Positions 8,315 through 17,627 of a stretch of 64,000 nt of DNA are shown here, piece after piece. Position 1 is the stretch's first letter. Each line of letters starts with the position of its first letter. Made by a program: the position numbers and the translations under genes. Origin of the DNA: Colwellia sp. (GTDB taxonomy: Bacteria > Pseudomonadota > Gammaproteobacteria > Enterobacterales > Alteromonadaceae); contig JABSOZ010000003.1 in the NCBI GenBank assembly GCA_013215295.1, positions 558,001 to 622,000 on the forward strand. The letters are read 5' to 3'. Below the pieces are notes generated by a model. It had not been told where the DNA came from and made no database searches. It saw only the letters and a list, made by a program, of their open reading frames with translations.

Positions 8315-9442
8315 ATGACAAAAAATAAAGTAGCGTTAATTACCGGTGTAACTGGCCAAGATGGTTCATACCTTGCTGAGTTGTTATTAGAAAAAGGTTA
8401 CGAAGTTCATGGTATTAAACGCCGCTCTTCGTCGTTGAATACAGAACGTGTTGATCATATTTACCAAGATAATCATGAAAAAAATCAAAAGTTCTTTTTA
8501 CATTATGGTGATTTAACTGATTCTTCAAATTTAACGCGCATTATCAAAGATGTACAACCTGATGAAGTGTATAACTTAGGCGCACAGTCTCATGTAGCAG
8601 TGTCTTTTGAGTGTCCTGAATATACTGCTGATGTTGACGCTATGGGAACATTACGACTTCTTGAAGCGATTCGTTTTTTAGGCATGGAAAAAACAACAAA
8701 ATTTTACCAAGCATCTACTTCCGAGCTTTATGGTGAAGTACAAGAAATCCCACAAACTGAAACAACGCCATTCCACCCTCGCTCGCCTTATGCGGTAGCT
8801 AAAATGTACGCGTATTGGATTGTGGTTAACTACCGTGAATCATACGGTATGTATGCGTGTAACGGTATTTTATTTAACCATGAGTCACCTCGCCGTGGCG
8901 AAACCTTCGTAACACGTAAAATTACCCGTGCAATCGCTAATATTTCACAAGGATTAGAGAAGTGTTTGTTTCTTGGTAATATGGATGCACTGCGTGACTG
9001 GGGTCATGCAAAAGATTACGTACGTATGCAATGGATGATGCTTCAACAAGATAAAGCAGATGACTTCGTAATTGCAACGGGGAAGCAGATTTCTGTACGT
9101 GACTTTGTCTCTTTATCTGCTAAAGAAGTAGGTATTGAACTTGCCTTTACTGGACAAGGTTTAAGTGAAATTGCCACTGTAACTGCGATCACAGGTGATA
9201 ATGCACCCGCATTAAATGTAGGTGATGTTATTGTTAAGGTTGATCCTCGATACTTCCGACCTGCAGAAGTTGAAACTCTGTTAGGTGACCCTACTAAAGC
9301 CAAAGAGAAACTTGGTTGGGTACCACAAATTACAGTTGAAGAAATGTGTGCTGAAATGGTAGACAATGACTTAAATAAAGCTAAGCAACATGCGATTTTA
9401 AAAGAACATGGTTATAACCTGCCGGTAACAATTGAAAGTTAG
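8315..9442 (+). CDS. gmd: GDP-mannose 4,6-dehydratase
   Basis: The 375-residue extended short-chain dehydrogenase has the NAD(P)-binding motif [15 protein letters not shown] at about 10-24, the N-terminal [10 protein letters not shown] stretch typical of Gmd (36-45), the catalytic STSELYG serine/threonine region near 134-140 and the Y159-x3-K163 pair (SPYAVAKMY). The [15 protein letters not shown] segment after about residue 188 is a strong Gmd signature. It converts GDP-mannose to GDP-4-keto-6-deoxymannose in the cytosol. The downstream fcl gene would reduce this to GDP-L-fucose. The first 320 residues align with the family without gaps that I can see; near residues 273-300 the loop [10 protein letters not shown]...GDNAPALN is longer than in some homologues. 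Confidence 0.96.
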   Translation: MTKNKVALITGVTGQDGSYLAELLLEKGYEVHGIKRRSSSLNTERVDHIYQDNHEKNQKFFLHYGDLTDSSNLTRIIKDVQPDEVYNLGAQSHVAVSFECPEYTADVDAMGTLRLLEAIRFLGMEKTTKFYQASTSELYGEVQEIPQTETTPFHPRSPYAVAKMYAYWIVVNYRESYGMYACNGILFNHESPRRGETFVTRKITRAIANISQGLEKCLFLGNMDALRDWGHAKDYVRMQWMMLQQDKADDFVIATGKQISVRDFVSLSAKEVGIELAFTGQGLSEIATVTAITGDNAPALNVGDVIVKVDPRYFRPAEVETLLGDPTKAKEKLGWVPQITVEEMCAEMVDNDLNKAKQHAILKEHGYNLPVTIES

Positions 9443-9598
9443 ATTTTAATTTGTACTGTTCAGGTTACTGATTAAAGAGGAGGAGACATTAATGTTACAG
9501 GAAATGTGTAGCGTAATAAGTCTGCTATTTCTCTTATATGAGATTATTATATATGCAGTTTTTAGAATTAATCGGCGATATTTTGCTAGAAGATAATT

Positions 9599-10567
9599 AT
9601 GAATATTAAAAAGAAAGTTTTTGTTGCTGGCCATAATGGAATGGTTGGCTCCGCTATCGTTCGACAGTTAAGTGTAAAAAATGATGTTGAAATCATCACT
9701 CGTTCACGTAAAGAGCTAAACTTAACTAACCAGCAGGCTGTATTTGAGTTTTTTCAAACAGAAAAAATCGAACAAGTTTATTTAGCTGCAGCTAAAGTAG
9801 GAGGTATTGTTGCGAACAATACTTACCCAGCTGATTTTATTTATGAAAATTTAATGATCCAATGTAACATAATTCACAGTGCACATTTAGCGAACATACA
9901 GGAATTATTGTTTTTAGGTTCCTCATGTATATATCCTAAGTTAGCTGAACAACCTATGGCTGAAAGTGCCTTGCTAACAGGTACATTAGAAGAGACGAAT
10001 GAACCCTATGCTGTTGCCAAAATTGCAGGAATTAAATTGTGTGAAAGCTATAATCGTCAGCATGGGAGAGATTACCGGAGTGTAATGCCTACAAACCTTT
10101 ATGGTGCACATGACAATTTTCACCCTGAAAATAGCCATGTTATTCCAGCTCTACTACGACGTTTCCATGAAGCTAAATTAAATGGAGATAACGAAGTTAT
10201 CGCATGGGGAAGTGGTAGGCCAATGCGTGAGTTTTTATATGTAGATGATATGGCTGGTGCATCAATATATGTTATGAATCTAGATAAAACAACGTATGAC
10301 GAAAATACAGAGCCTATGTTAAGTCATATAAATGTAGGAACAGGTGTGGATTGTACAATTAGCGAGTTAGTCGAAACTGTTTCAAAAGTTGTAGGTTTTG
10401 AAGGTCAAATTCGGTTTGACACGACTAACCCTGATGGTGCACCACGTAAACTAATGAATGTAGCTAGGTTACAATCTTTGGGTTGGGAATACAAAATCAA
10501 TTTAGAGCAAGGTTTAGTTCTTGCGTATAAATGGTTTTTAGAAAACCAAAGTGCCTTTAGAAGGTAA
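9599..10567 (+). CDS. fcl: GDP-L-fucose synthase
   Basis: The 322-residue bifunctional epimerase/reductase has a Rossmann motif (GHNGMVGSA, 11-19), the family hallmark AAAKVGGI at 63-70, the catalytic serine-cysteine pair in LGSSCIYP (106-113) and Y137-x3-K141. MPTNLYG and [13 protein letters not shown] follow, as in WcaG/Fcl. It turns the Gmd product into GDP-L-fucose using NADPH. The 156-base gap after gmd holds no gene that I recognise. The stop codon lies just before the flippase start at 10575. Together with gmd this makes fucose a likely constituent of the polysaccharide. Confidence 0.95.
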   Translation: MNIKKKVFVAGHNGMVGSAIVRQLSVKNDVEIITRSRKELNLTNQQAVFEFFQTEKIEQVYLAAAKVGGIVANNTYPADFIYENLMIQCNIIHSAHLANIQELLFLGSSCIYPKLAEQPMAESALLTGTLEETNEPYAVAKIAGIKLCESYNRQHGRDYRSVMPTNLYGAHDNFHPENSHVIPALLRRFHEAKLNGDNEVIAWGSGRPMREFLYVDDMAGASIYVMNLDKTTYDENTEPMLSHINVGTGVDCTISELVETVSKVVGFEGQIRFDTTNPDGAPRKLMNVARLQSLGWEYKINLEQGLVLAYKWFLENQSAFRR

Positions 10568-10574
10568 GGGATTA

Positions 10575-11927
10575 ATGCTGTTCGAAAAGATAAATGATAA
10601 GTTCAAAATGTTAAAGTTGCACTCAGGTGCTATTAAATATTTGAAAAACACTTCCTGGTTATTATCTGAAAAAATACTGAGAATATTCGTCGTTCTATTT
10701 GTAGGTATTTGGCTTGCTAGATATTTAGGGCCTGAGCAATTTGGTTTGCTTAGTTATGCGTTGAGTTACTCTACTATTTTTATAGCTATATCTTCTCTTG
10801 GACTTGATAATGTAGTTATTAGGGAACTGGTTAAAAGTGAAGGTGATAGAGATATTCTCTTAGGTACAGCCTTTATCTTGAAAATAATTGGGGCTATATT
10901 TGGCATTTTTTTACTTGTTGTCATTTTGTTTATTCAGTCACAGGGGAGTTTAACTACGACTCTTATCTTGATTGTAACAGCTGTAACTGTATTCCAAAGT
11001 CTAAATGTCGTTAATTTTTACTTTCAAGCAAAAGTATTAAGTAAGTTTTTCGTTTTTAGTAATGCCATATCTATTTTCTTTTCTGTGATTATCAAAGTCA
11101 CCTTAATATTAAATGAAGCACCGCTGGTAACATTTGCGTATGTGGTTTTGTTTGATAGTTTTGTTTTGGCTATTGGCTTTATGTATTTTTATACACATCA
11201 AAATTTGTCAGTGTTTTCTTGGTCTTTTGATTTTAAATTGGCCAAAGCCTTAATTCGCAGTGGTTTGCCGCTTTTTTTAAGTGCTGTAGCGGTGTCTGTT
11301 TATATGAAAATAGATCAAATTATGATAAAAAATATACTGGGTGATGCAGCCGTTGGCCAATATGCCTCTGCCGCTCGTCTTAGCGAAGCTTGGTACTTTA
11401 TACCAATGGTAATTGCATCTTCACTTTTTCCATCGATTATTAAAGCGCAAAAAAAGGATAGGGCGCTTTATATAAAACGTTTACAGCAACTAAATGATAT
11501 GTTGGTTTGGGGGGCTATTTGTATTGCCATACCTGTAACCTTTTTTGGAGACAGTATAATTTTGTTTCTATACGGCGCTGAATATGATGGAGCGTCAGAT
11601 GTTTTGGTTATCCATATATGGTCAAGTGTTTTTGTATTTATGACAATAGCATCAGGTAAGTTCCTAATAGCAGATAAAATGGAAAATAAAATTTTTTACC
11701 GTAATTTAAGTGGTCTTGTAATTAATATACTGCTTAATATTATTGTTATACCTTTATATGGAGTGAAAGGCGCTGCTATAACTACTTTGATTAGCTGGTT
11801 TGTCGCGGGGTATGTTTATGATTATTTTGATAAAGATATAAATTACATGTTTAGAGTGAAAAGTAATTCCCTTAATCTTTTTCGCTTATATTACTTAATA
11901 AAGAGAAAGATTAAAAATGAAATGTAA
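10575..11927 (+). CDS. wzx: Wzx-type oligosaccharide repeat-unit flippase
   Basis: This protein of about 450 residues has 12-14 predicted membrane helices and belongs to the polysaccharide transport (MATE/MVF-like) superfamily. Supporting motifs are WLARYLGPEQFGLLSYALS near the N-terminus and MKIDQIMIKNILGDAAVGQYASAARLSE in the middle, both typical of Wzx (the second is split here only by my reading). I chose ATG 10575, which has TAAGGG four bases upstream, over the GTG at 10551 inside fcl. It should flip undecaprenyl-linked repeat units to the periplasm for the Wzy polymerase. The gene overlaps the next one by 11 bases, which suggests coupled translation. Confidence 0.9.
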   Translation: MLFEKINDKFKMLKLHSGAIKYLKNTSWLLSEKILRIFVVLFVGIWLARYLGPEQFGLLSYALSYSTIFIAISSLGLDNVVIRELVKSEGDRDILLGTAFILKIIGAIFGIFLLVVILFIQSQGSLTTTLILIVTAVTVFQSLNVVNFYFQAKVLSKFFVFSNAISIFFSVIIKVTLILNEAPLVTFAYVVLFDSFVLAIGFMYFYTHQNLSVFSWSFDFKLAKALIRSGLPLFLSAVAVSVYMKIDQIMIKNILGDAAVGQYASAARLSEAWYFIPMVIASSLFPSIIKAQKKDRALYIKRLQQLNDMLVWGAICIAIPVTFFGDSIILFLYGAEYDGASDVLVIHIWSSVFVFMTIASGKFLIADKMENKIFYRNLSGLVINILLNIIVIPLYGVKGAAITTLISWFVAGYVYDYFDKDINYMFRVKSNSLNLFRLYYLIKRKIKNEM

Positions 11928-13398
11928 TACAATTAAAAAAGAATCATTAACTAAATTAATTGAACCATTTATTTATAATGATTTAGCTGATAAAACCTAT
12001 GTGGTTGAAACTCTAGACTCTAGGAGTTTACTTACATGGAACCGTTTAGACTTAGCATTTAAGCTTACTTATTTGGACAATATAAAAGTCAATAGTCGCT
12101 TGGCTAAAGAGGTATATAAGTATGATATTAAAGCTCAAACTTTAGGCCAATTCATAGAAAATGGAAATGAAGAAAATAAAAGTAGTTTTGATGATTATAT
12201 AAATATTTTTACTGAGACTTATAAGAACATTAAAAATCATGGTTTCAACAAAGATATTTCATTAATTCCGCTATCTAAAGATGGCTCGATTATGAACGGT
12301 GCACATAGAGTTGCAAGCTCAATACATTTAAATAAAAACATAAGTACTGTATTGACAAGCGGTCGAATAAAAACAATTGACTATCGATATTTTTTTGAAC
12401 GAGATACTCCTCAAACTTGTCTTGATGAAGTCGTTCAAAAATTTATCGAATACTCGATGGATAATGTATATATTGCCTTTTTATGGCCATCAGGTAAAGG
12501 GCATAAATCAGAAGCTGAGTCGTTATTTTCAAATGTGGTATATAAAAAACAAATAAAATTGTCCACCAGAGGTGCTTTTAACTTACTTGTAGAATTGTAT
12601 AAGCACATGGAATGGGTTGGTTCAAAAGATAATGGTTATAAAGGTGCAAAAAAGAAATTAATTGAATGCTTTCCTTCGTTTGAATCTTTTAAAATCATTG
12701 TTTTTCAAGCTAAAAGCCTGAAAGATGTTCAGATTGTAAAGAAGGAAATAAGAGATATTTATAAAATAGGTTTTAGTTCTATACATATTACCGATACAAA
12801 AGAGGAAGCAATTAGGCTATCTCGTTTATTACTAAATGAAAATGGTATCCATTTTCTAAATAATGCGGAACCGTATAAGTTTATAGATATATATAATAAT
12901 TTAGATAGATTTAAAGAATTCCTTATAAATAATAAAGTTAACTGTAATGACATTGTTGTTGATGGCAGTTTAATTCTTTCTATTTATGGGCTCAGAAAAA
13001 ATATTGATGTTGACTTTTTAGTTTCAGATAACTCAAAAATAACTTTTGTAGATGATGAATATGAAATTCATGACAGTGAGCTTCAATATCATAACAAAAC
13101 AAAGTCCGAGCTGATTTACGATAGTGATAATTATTTTACATTTTATGGTTTGAAATTTATTTCGTTTTCTCAACTATATAATATGAAACTGAAAAGACAT
13201 GAAGAAAAAGATCTTAATGATTGTTCAATCATGAAGTTTTCACTTGAAGGGAAATCCTATAAAAAAAACATGTCTCAGATGAAACAGAAGATATTTTATT
13301 TAAAAATAAAAATGTATCGATTTTTTGTAAATTGCTTGAAATACACAAAAGTATATAAGCCTATTAGGTTTATATATCGTAAATGGTTTAAATCTTAA
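11917..13398 (+). CDS. Unknown 493-aa protein with a nucleotidyltransferase-like C-terminal motif
   Basis: I do not recognise this as a named family. No signal peptide or clear membrane helix is visible, apart from a basic, mildly hydrophobic tail at about 455-490. Two local patterns stand out. Near residues 117-135, IPLSKDGSIMNGAHRVASS resembles the DGxHR core of ParB/Srx-like folds. Near 347-368, VDGSLILSIYGLRKNIDVDF has the G-S-x(n)-D-x-D arrangement of the minimal nucleotidyltransferase fold. Between them lies LWPSGKGHKSEAESLF and an alpha/beta segment. It lies between the flippase and an acyltransferase, overlaps wzx by 11 bases and is very AT-rich, like the neighbouring glycan genes. 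A role in adding a phospho-substituent to the glycan is a guess from context only. Confidence 0.75.
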   Translation: MKCNTIKKESLTKLIEPFIYNDLADKTYVVETLDSRSLLTWNRLDLAFKLTYLDNIKVNSRLAKEVYKYDIKAQTLGQFIENGNEENKSSFDDYINIFTETYKNIKNHGFNKDISLIPLSKDGSIMNGAHRVASSIHLNKNISTVLTSGRIKTIDYRYFFERDTPQTCLDEVVQKFIEYSMDNVYIAFLWPSGKGHKSEAESLFSNVVYKKQIKLSTRGAFNLLVELYKHMEWVGSKDNGYKGAKKKLIECFPSFESFKIIVFQAKSLKDVQIVKKEIRDIYKIGFSSIHITDTKEEAIRLSRLLLNENGIHFLNNAEPYKFIDIYNNLDRFKEFLINNKVNCNDIVVDGSLILSIYGLRKNIDVDFLVSDNSKITFVDDEYEIHDSELQYHNKTKSELIYDSDNYFTFYGLKFISFSQLYNMKLKRHEEKDLNDCSIMKFSLEGKSYKKNMSQMKQKIFYLKIKMYRFFVNCLKYTKVYKPIRFIYRKWFKS

Positions 13399-13466
13399 TT
13401 GTGTTGGTTTGTATTGTTAAGTGATCCTAGTGGTTTGTTTTAAAATATATTATTTGGAGTAGGTTT

Positions 13467-14417
13467 TTGAATTCTTCTATTCATTATTTTAAAAATATTG
13501 ATTTTTTAAAGTCGATAGCAATACTTTTTGTAGTGTTATATCATTTTGAATCGTCTATTTTTAAAAGTGGATTTGTTGGTGTTGATGTGTTCTTAGTTGT
13601 CACAGGATACCTTTCAGCAATGAGCCTGTACAAATATTCACCGTTTACTTTTATTGTAGGGCGTTTAAAAAGAATTTATCCGTCACTGTCTGCGATGTTA
13701 GCTTTTTCGTTTGTTTTTTTGTTAATATTTGGTTTTTATCATGAAATAATGAGCTTTTCTAAATACATAATTTCATCGAGTTTGTTATTAACTAATGTTC
13801 ACCTCTTTCTAGATAAAGGTTATTTTTCCGAATCTGTAAATTCAAATTTATTATTTCATTTGTGGTCAATTTCGATAGAGTTTCAGCTTTGGGTTCTAAT
13901 TGCAATAATTGTTTTTTTTGACTTAATGAAAGTTGCTAGATATCTAGCTATATTAAGCTTTTTTACCGCCCTGTATAGTGTTTATATAGGAAAAGTAGAC
14001 TTGTTTTATTTAAATCCATTTTTTAGGTTTTGGGAAGTTTGGCTAGGTTTTGAAGTCTATCAGTTGATGTTTCTAAAAAACATTAAATTTAAAACTAAGT
14101 ATCCGGTGCATTGTTTTATATTTATATTTATATTTATATTTATATTTATAGATTTGAAGGTGTATTATTTTATTTGGTTTTTAGTTCCGTTGTTCTGTGC
14201 AGTTGCTTTATTGTGTGAATTTCCTTCTAGTAGCCTTTTTTCGAATGTTGTTAGGTACGTGTCAGCAAGGACTTATGCCTATTATTTATGGCATGTTCCT
14301 ATTATTGTTACAATTAACTATTATTTTTCCATTACTGGCGTTTTAAAGTTGGTATTTGTATTGTTTCTGACATTTGTTATGGCTGAATTTTCGTATAAAT
14401 TCATTGAGAGAAAGTAA
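13467..14417 (+). CDS. Membrane O-acyltransferase of the OafA/acyltransferase-3 family, without SGNH domain
   Basis: The 316-residue protein is almost entirely membrane-embedded. It opens with DFLKSIAILFVVLYHFE, which contains the conserved acyltransferase-3 histidine, followed by SGFVGVDVFLVVTGYLS and a conserved arginine in GRLKRIYPS. HLWSISIEFQLW near 130-141 supplies the second typical motif. The start is a TTG at 13467 with GGAG seven bases upstream; no ATG fits. It stops after about ten helices, exactly where fused OafA proteins continue into a periplasmic SGNH domain. The next gene, overlapping by one base (TAATG), looks like that missing domain. The predicted role is acyl (often acetyl) transfer onto the glycan at the inner membrane. 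Confidence 0.88.
   Translation: MNSSIHYFKNIDFLKSIAILFVVLYHFESSIFKSGFVGVDVFLVVTGYLSAMSLYKYSPFTFIVGRLKRIYPSLSAMLAFSFVFLLIFGFYHEIMSFSKYIISSSLLLTNVHLFLDKGYFSESVNSNLLFHLWSISIEFQLWVLIAIIVFFDLMKVARYLAILSFFTALYSVYIGKVDLFYLNPFFRFWEVWLGFEVYQLMFLKNIKFKTKYPVHCFIFIFIFIFIFIDLKVYYFIWFLVPLFCAVALLCEFPSSSLFSNVVRYVSARTYAYYLWHVPIIVTINYYFSITGVLKLVFVLFLTFVMAEFSYKFIERK
14115..14150 (+). repeat. Six tandem copies of TTTATA inside the acyltransferase gene
   Basis: Six perfect hexamers lie in frame and encode (Phe-Ile)x6 in a membrane segment at residues 217-228. A six-base unit is two codons, so gain or loss of copies would lengthen or shorten the helix without a frameshift. Confidence 0.85.
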
Positions 14418-15223
14418 TGAATATTAAGCTCGTATTTCATGTCGCGCATTTTATAGCTTTAATTTTTGGAGTGGCTATTTTATTTAAAGTCATCAGTTTA
14501 GGGGATTTCAGTGATAATTATAGAGAAAATCAATTTCGTGCCTATAAGGTACACAAAAAATGCCCAAGTAATTTAAAAGATTTCAGATATTGCTTCGTAA
14601 CGGGTGAAAATGCACCTGAGAACTTAATTATAGGTGATAGTTCTATTTTAGCTTTTGCTAATTCCATTCCTTCTCATATAAATTCATTAATCATTGGGAG
14701 TGGTTCTTGTTCACTGTTAAGTGATTTAGTGGTTAGTTTTTCTGTCCAGGGGTGCACAAAGTTAACTAATCGAATGGCAGAACTATCGAAAATGCCAATA
14801 AGTAAAAATATAAAAAAATTATATTTAATACACCGTTCAGGTTATTTAAGTGAAATTAGCAGAGAACACTATATAGAATCATTAAACAAAACCATCGAAA
14901 TATTTAATAAACCTAATTTGGAAGTTATTTTGGTTTTAGAGCCTAAAGAGCTAAACTTCCAACCAGCACAGTGTATTAATCGATTGTTTTTTATAAATAA
15001 AAATGATTGTAATGCCGAATACTCTTCATATTATCATGAACATTTGCGAATATTAGAAAAGCATTTTTCAAAGTACTCATTATTAACGGCTAACGAATTA
15101 GATAGGGATTATCAGGGGGGATTTGTTTTTAATTATAAAGATTCTAAGCATATCACCGCAAAATCCTTTCCGTGCTTTTATAACGAGATAGCAGTTCAAT
15201 TTGAAATGGATTGTTCTTTATGA
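14417..15223 (+). CDS. SGNH-like periplasmic partner of the acyltransferase
   Basis: The 268-residue protein has one N-terminal membrane segment (about 7-25: VAHFIALIFGVAILF) and an apparently periplasmic remainder. NLIIGDSSIL near 74-83 matches block I of SGNH hydrolases (G-D-S nucleophile). DSKHITAKSF near the end matches the block V D-x-x-H pattern. Several cysteines (CSL, GCT, QCI, DCN) could form disulphides. The start codon overlaps the acyltransferase stop by one base. In OafA-type enzymes the SGNH domain is fused to the membrane domain and completes acyl transfer to the sugar, so this gene is most simply its unfused counterpart. Overall similarity outside the two motifs was not checked. 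Confidence 0.7.
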   Translation: MNIKLVFHVAHFIALIFGVAILFKVISLGDFSDNYRENQFRAYKVHKKCPSNLKDFRYCFVTGENAPENLIIGDSSILAFANSIPSHINSLIIGSGSCSLLSDLVVSFSVQGCTKLTNRMAELSKMPISKNIKKLYLIHRSGYLSEISREHYIESLNKTIEIFNKPNLEVILVLEPKELNFQPAQCINRLFFINKNDCNAEYSSYYHEHLRILEKHFSKYSLLTANELDRDYQGGFVFNYKDSKHITAKSFPCFYNEIAVQFEMDCSL

Positions 15224-16452
15224 GAATTCCACTAAACTCCTTCTTTATATGTGTTTCTGCACTTGTTTGGTTGTTTATAGCTGAAAATGCGGTGACTGAA
15301 TTGATATTTAGTCCAAGCTTTAAACAATTTATAGTGTTATCTATAGTATTGATTACATTATTATTTTTACTTATAAAATTTAAAATATGGTTTACATATG
15401 TTCATTGTATACATATTGCAGCTTTTCTTTTAGCCTTAGTCTCTTTGTTATTACGATCTTATTATATTGAAGATGAGAATCTTGTCAGTTTTTCTAAAAC
15501 ATTGTTTAAATTTTTGTCTGTTTTTGTTCTGTTGATTGTTATAGAACAATCTATCGCGAACTTTAAAAGAGATAAACTAGAGTTGCGGCTACCTAAAACC
15601 GTTCAATTTTTATTCTTATGTACAATATTATCATTCATATTGTATATATTACACCCGATGATACTTTATACTTTTTATGATCATTCAGGCCATGAAATAA
15701 AACTGGTATATGGCTCACTTTCATCTTCTGTTTATCAAATAGGATCTGCAAAATTTTCTAGATTGAATTTTATCTTTGATGAACCAGGTACTTTCGGTAT
15801 GTTTATTTCTTTTGTTATATCGTATATGTATTATTTACAAAAAAAAATAACAACTTCAATGATTATAGTAATTTGCGTTGGTATAGCTAGTGTATCGTTG
15901 GCATATTTCCTGTTTTTATGTTGTTTTTTTATCTATATAGCATTAAAAAACTCTTTATTTCAATTCAACATAAAAAGCATTATATGGGGAGGGGTTGTGG
16001 TTCTTTTGATCTCTGGGTTATTTAATTTAAGAAGTGAAGTCAAATTAATTGCATATATTGCTGATCGCTTCGAAAGTATTTCATCAAATGATCATAATCG
16101 AAGCAAAGGAAATTCTGAAGCTTTAAATATTGTCTTTATTGAGCCCCTAGGGGTTACAGTTAAAGATTTTGATGAAAGGCGATTTAGTTCAAGTGGTTTA
16201 TTTGTAATCTCTGCATATCATGGTGTGTTATATGCGCTTAGCTTTTTGTGTTTATATATGGGGTTTATTTACTCATTATTCAAACGAGGAGGTGACTGTT
16301 TCCCATTAATTATCGCCATTTCTTTAACGATATTATCTAGAAATAATTTATTTAATTATAGTGGAGTTGCTTTAATGTTATTGGCAAATTATATTTGTTA
16401 TCTGTCGATAATAAGTAAGGGAAGTTGTTTAAATGTGGGGGTGGTAAAATGA
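15220..16452 (+). CDS. wzy: Wzy-like O-antigen/polysaccharide polymerase
   Basis: The protein of about 410 residues has ten or more hydrophobic helices and a longer hydrophilic loop near the middle. It contains RLNFIFDEPGTFGMFISF at about 185-202, the E-P-G type element seen in many Wzy and ligase proteins, and AYHGVLYALSFL near the end. Sequence in this family is poorly conserved, so topology and position (between wzx and glycosyltransferases) carry the call. I use ATG 15220, which overlaps the previous stop as ATGA, rather than the TTG at 15211. A stand-alone O-antigen ligase is the main alternative. It overlaps the next gene by ATGA as well. Confidence 0.78.
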   Translation: MRIPLNSFFICVSALVWLFIAENAVTELIFSPSFKQFIVLSIVLITLLFLLIKFKIWFTYVHCIHIAAFLLALVSLLLRSYYIEDENLVSFSKTLFKFLSVFVLLIVIEQSIANFKRDKLELRLPKTVQFLFLCTILSFILYILHPMILYTFYDHSGHEIKLVYGSLSSSVYQIGSAKFSRLNFIFDEPGTFGMFISFVISYMYYLQKKITTSMIIVICVGIASVSLAYFLFLCCFFIYIALKNSLFQFNIKSIIWGGVVVLLISGLFNLRSEVKLIAYIADRFESISSNDHNRSKGNSEALNIVFIEPLGVTVKDFDERRFSSSGLFVISAYHGVLYALSFLCLYMGFIYSLFKRGGDCFPLIIAISLTILSRNNLFNYSGVALMLLANYICYLSIISKGSCLNVGVVK

Positions 16453-17627
16453 ATATTGTAATTTTATCTACACATACCAAAGGTGGTGGTGCATTTGTAG
16501 CAGCATCTAATTTAGCTAATGCCTTGAATGAATATGAAGGATTTAAAGCAAACATAGTTTCTTTAAATATTGATTCATCAGTTATTGATAAAATTAGGTT
16601 TCTATTTTGTTCCATTCTTGACAGGTTAGTTAAGGTGTTTTTAATTAAACCCATTAATCCAATATTTCATTCTAGCGGAGTAATGGGCAAATATTCATCT
16701 AATGAAATTAATAAATTAGGTGCCGATTTAGTTATTGTTCATTGGTTTTCTAATGGTCTTATTACGCCAAAACAACTTTCACAAATAAATTCCCCTTATG
16801 TTTTACATATTCATGACTCATGGTTAGTTTGTGGTTTTGAACACCACTCAAATGAAGGTTTTTTTTCGAATAATATATTTGATCGTTGGTTGCGAAAATC
16901 TAAACATGAAGTTATTAAAAATGCCAAAGGAATTGTCTTTCCAAGTGCTTGGCAAAGAGATGTATTCTTTGATAGGCTTACCTTTATTCCTAAATCACAA
17001 GTAACTCCTAATATAGTTCCTTTTTCACCTACTAATATAATAAAAGATAAAAATAAATTAGATAATGTTGTCATAGGTATCGTTGCCCACCGTATATTCG
17101 AGAATAAAGCTAAAGGAGGGGAAGAGTTAATTCAAACATTACAAATATTAAATGACAAGTTAATTGAATATTGTTTAAAAGTTACTTTTGTTATAGTGGG
17201 TAAAAAATCTAGAAAAATGCCGCAAAATTGTTCAAATTTATCAAATATAAAAATCAATGAAATTGGGGTTTTGAGGCACAATGAAATGAATTTATTTTTT
17301 GAAGGCATTGATGTATTTTTAAATCCGTCTCGTTTTGAGAATTTATCTACAACAAACATCGAAGCCTGCTCGTTTGGTAAGCCTATTATTTGTTTTGATG
17401 TTGGCGGAAATTCTAGTATGGTTACTGATAACTTTAATGGTTACTTATGTAAAACTTATAACTGTTCAAGTATGTCCCAAGGGTTATTCACGTTGATCAC
17501 TAACGCTGAAAGAAGAAAGGTTTTTTCGAGAAACTCTTTATTGATATTTACAAGTAAATTTTCTAGTTCTATTGTTTTGAAGCAAACAATTAGTTTTTAT
17601 TCGGAGTGCATGTTAAATGCAAAATAA
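16449..17627 (+). CDS. Family 4 (GT-B) glycosyltransferase
   Basis: The protein of about 392 residues starts at ATG 16449, inside the ATGA overlap with wzy and after a GGGGGTGG purine run. The N-terminal domain has TKGGGAFVAASNLANAL, the glycine loop of GT4 enzymes, and VIVHWFSNGLI. The C-terminal domain has VGIVAHRIFENKAKGGEEL and the donor-binding E-x7-E element in RFENLSTTNIEACSFGKP. FDVGGNSSMV and NFNGYL follow, as in WcaC/WbaZ-like enzymes. It should add one sugar to the lipid-linked repeat unit at the cytosolic face of the membrane. Donor and acceptor cannot be predicted. Confidence 0.9.
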   Translation: MNIVILSTHTKGGGAFVAASNLANALNEYEGFKANIVSLNIDSSVIDKIRFLFCSILDRLVKVFLIKPINPIFHSSGVMGKYSSNEINKLGADLVIVHWFSNGLITPKQLSQINSPYVLHIHDSWLVCGFEHHSNEGFFSNNIFDRWLRKSKHEVIKNAKGIVFPSAWQRDVFFDRLTFIPKSQVTPNIVPFSPTNIIKDKNKLDNVVIGIVAHRIFENKAKGGEELIQTLQILNDKLIEYCLKVTFVIVGKKSRKMPQNCSNLSNIKINEIGVLRHNEMNLFFEGIDVFLNPSRFENLSTTNIEACSFGKPIICFDVGGNSSMVTDNFNGYLCKTYNCSSMSQGLFTLITNAERRKVFSRNSLLIFTSKFSSSIVLKQTISFYSECMLNAK

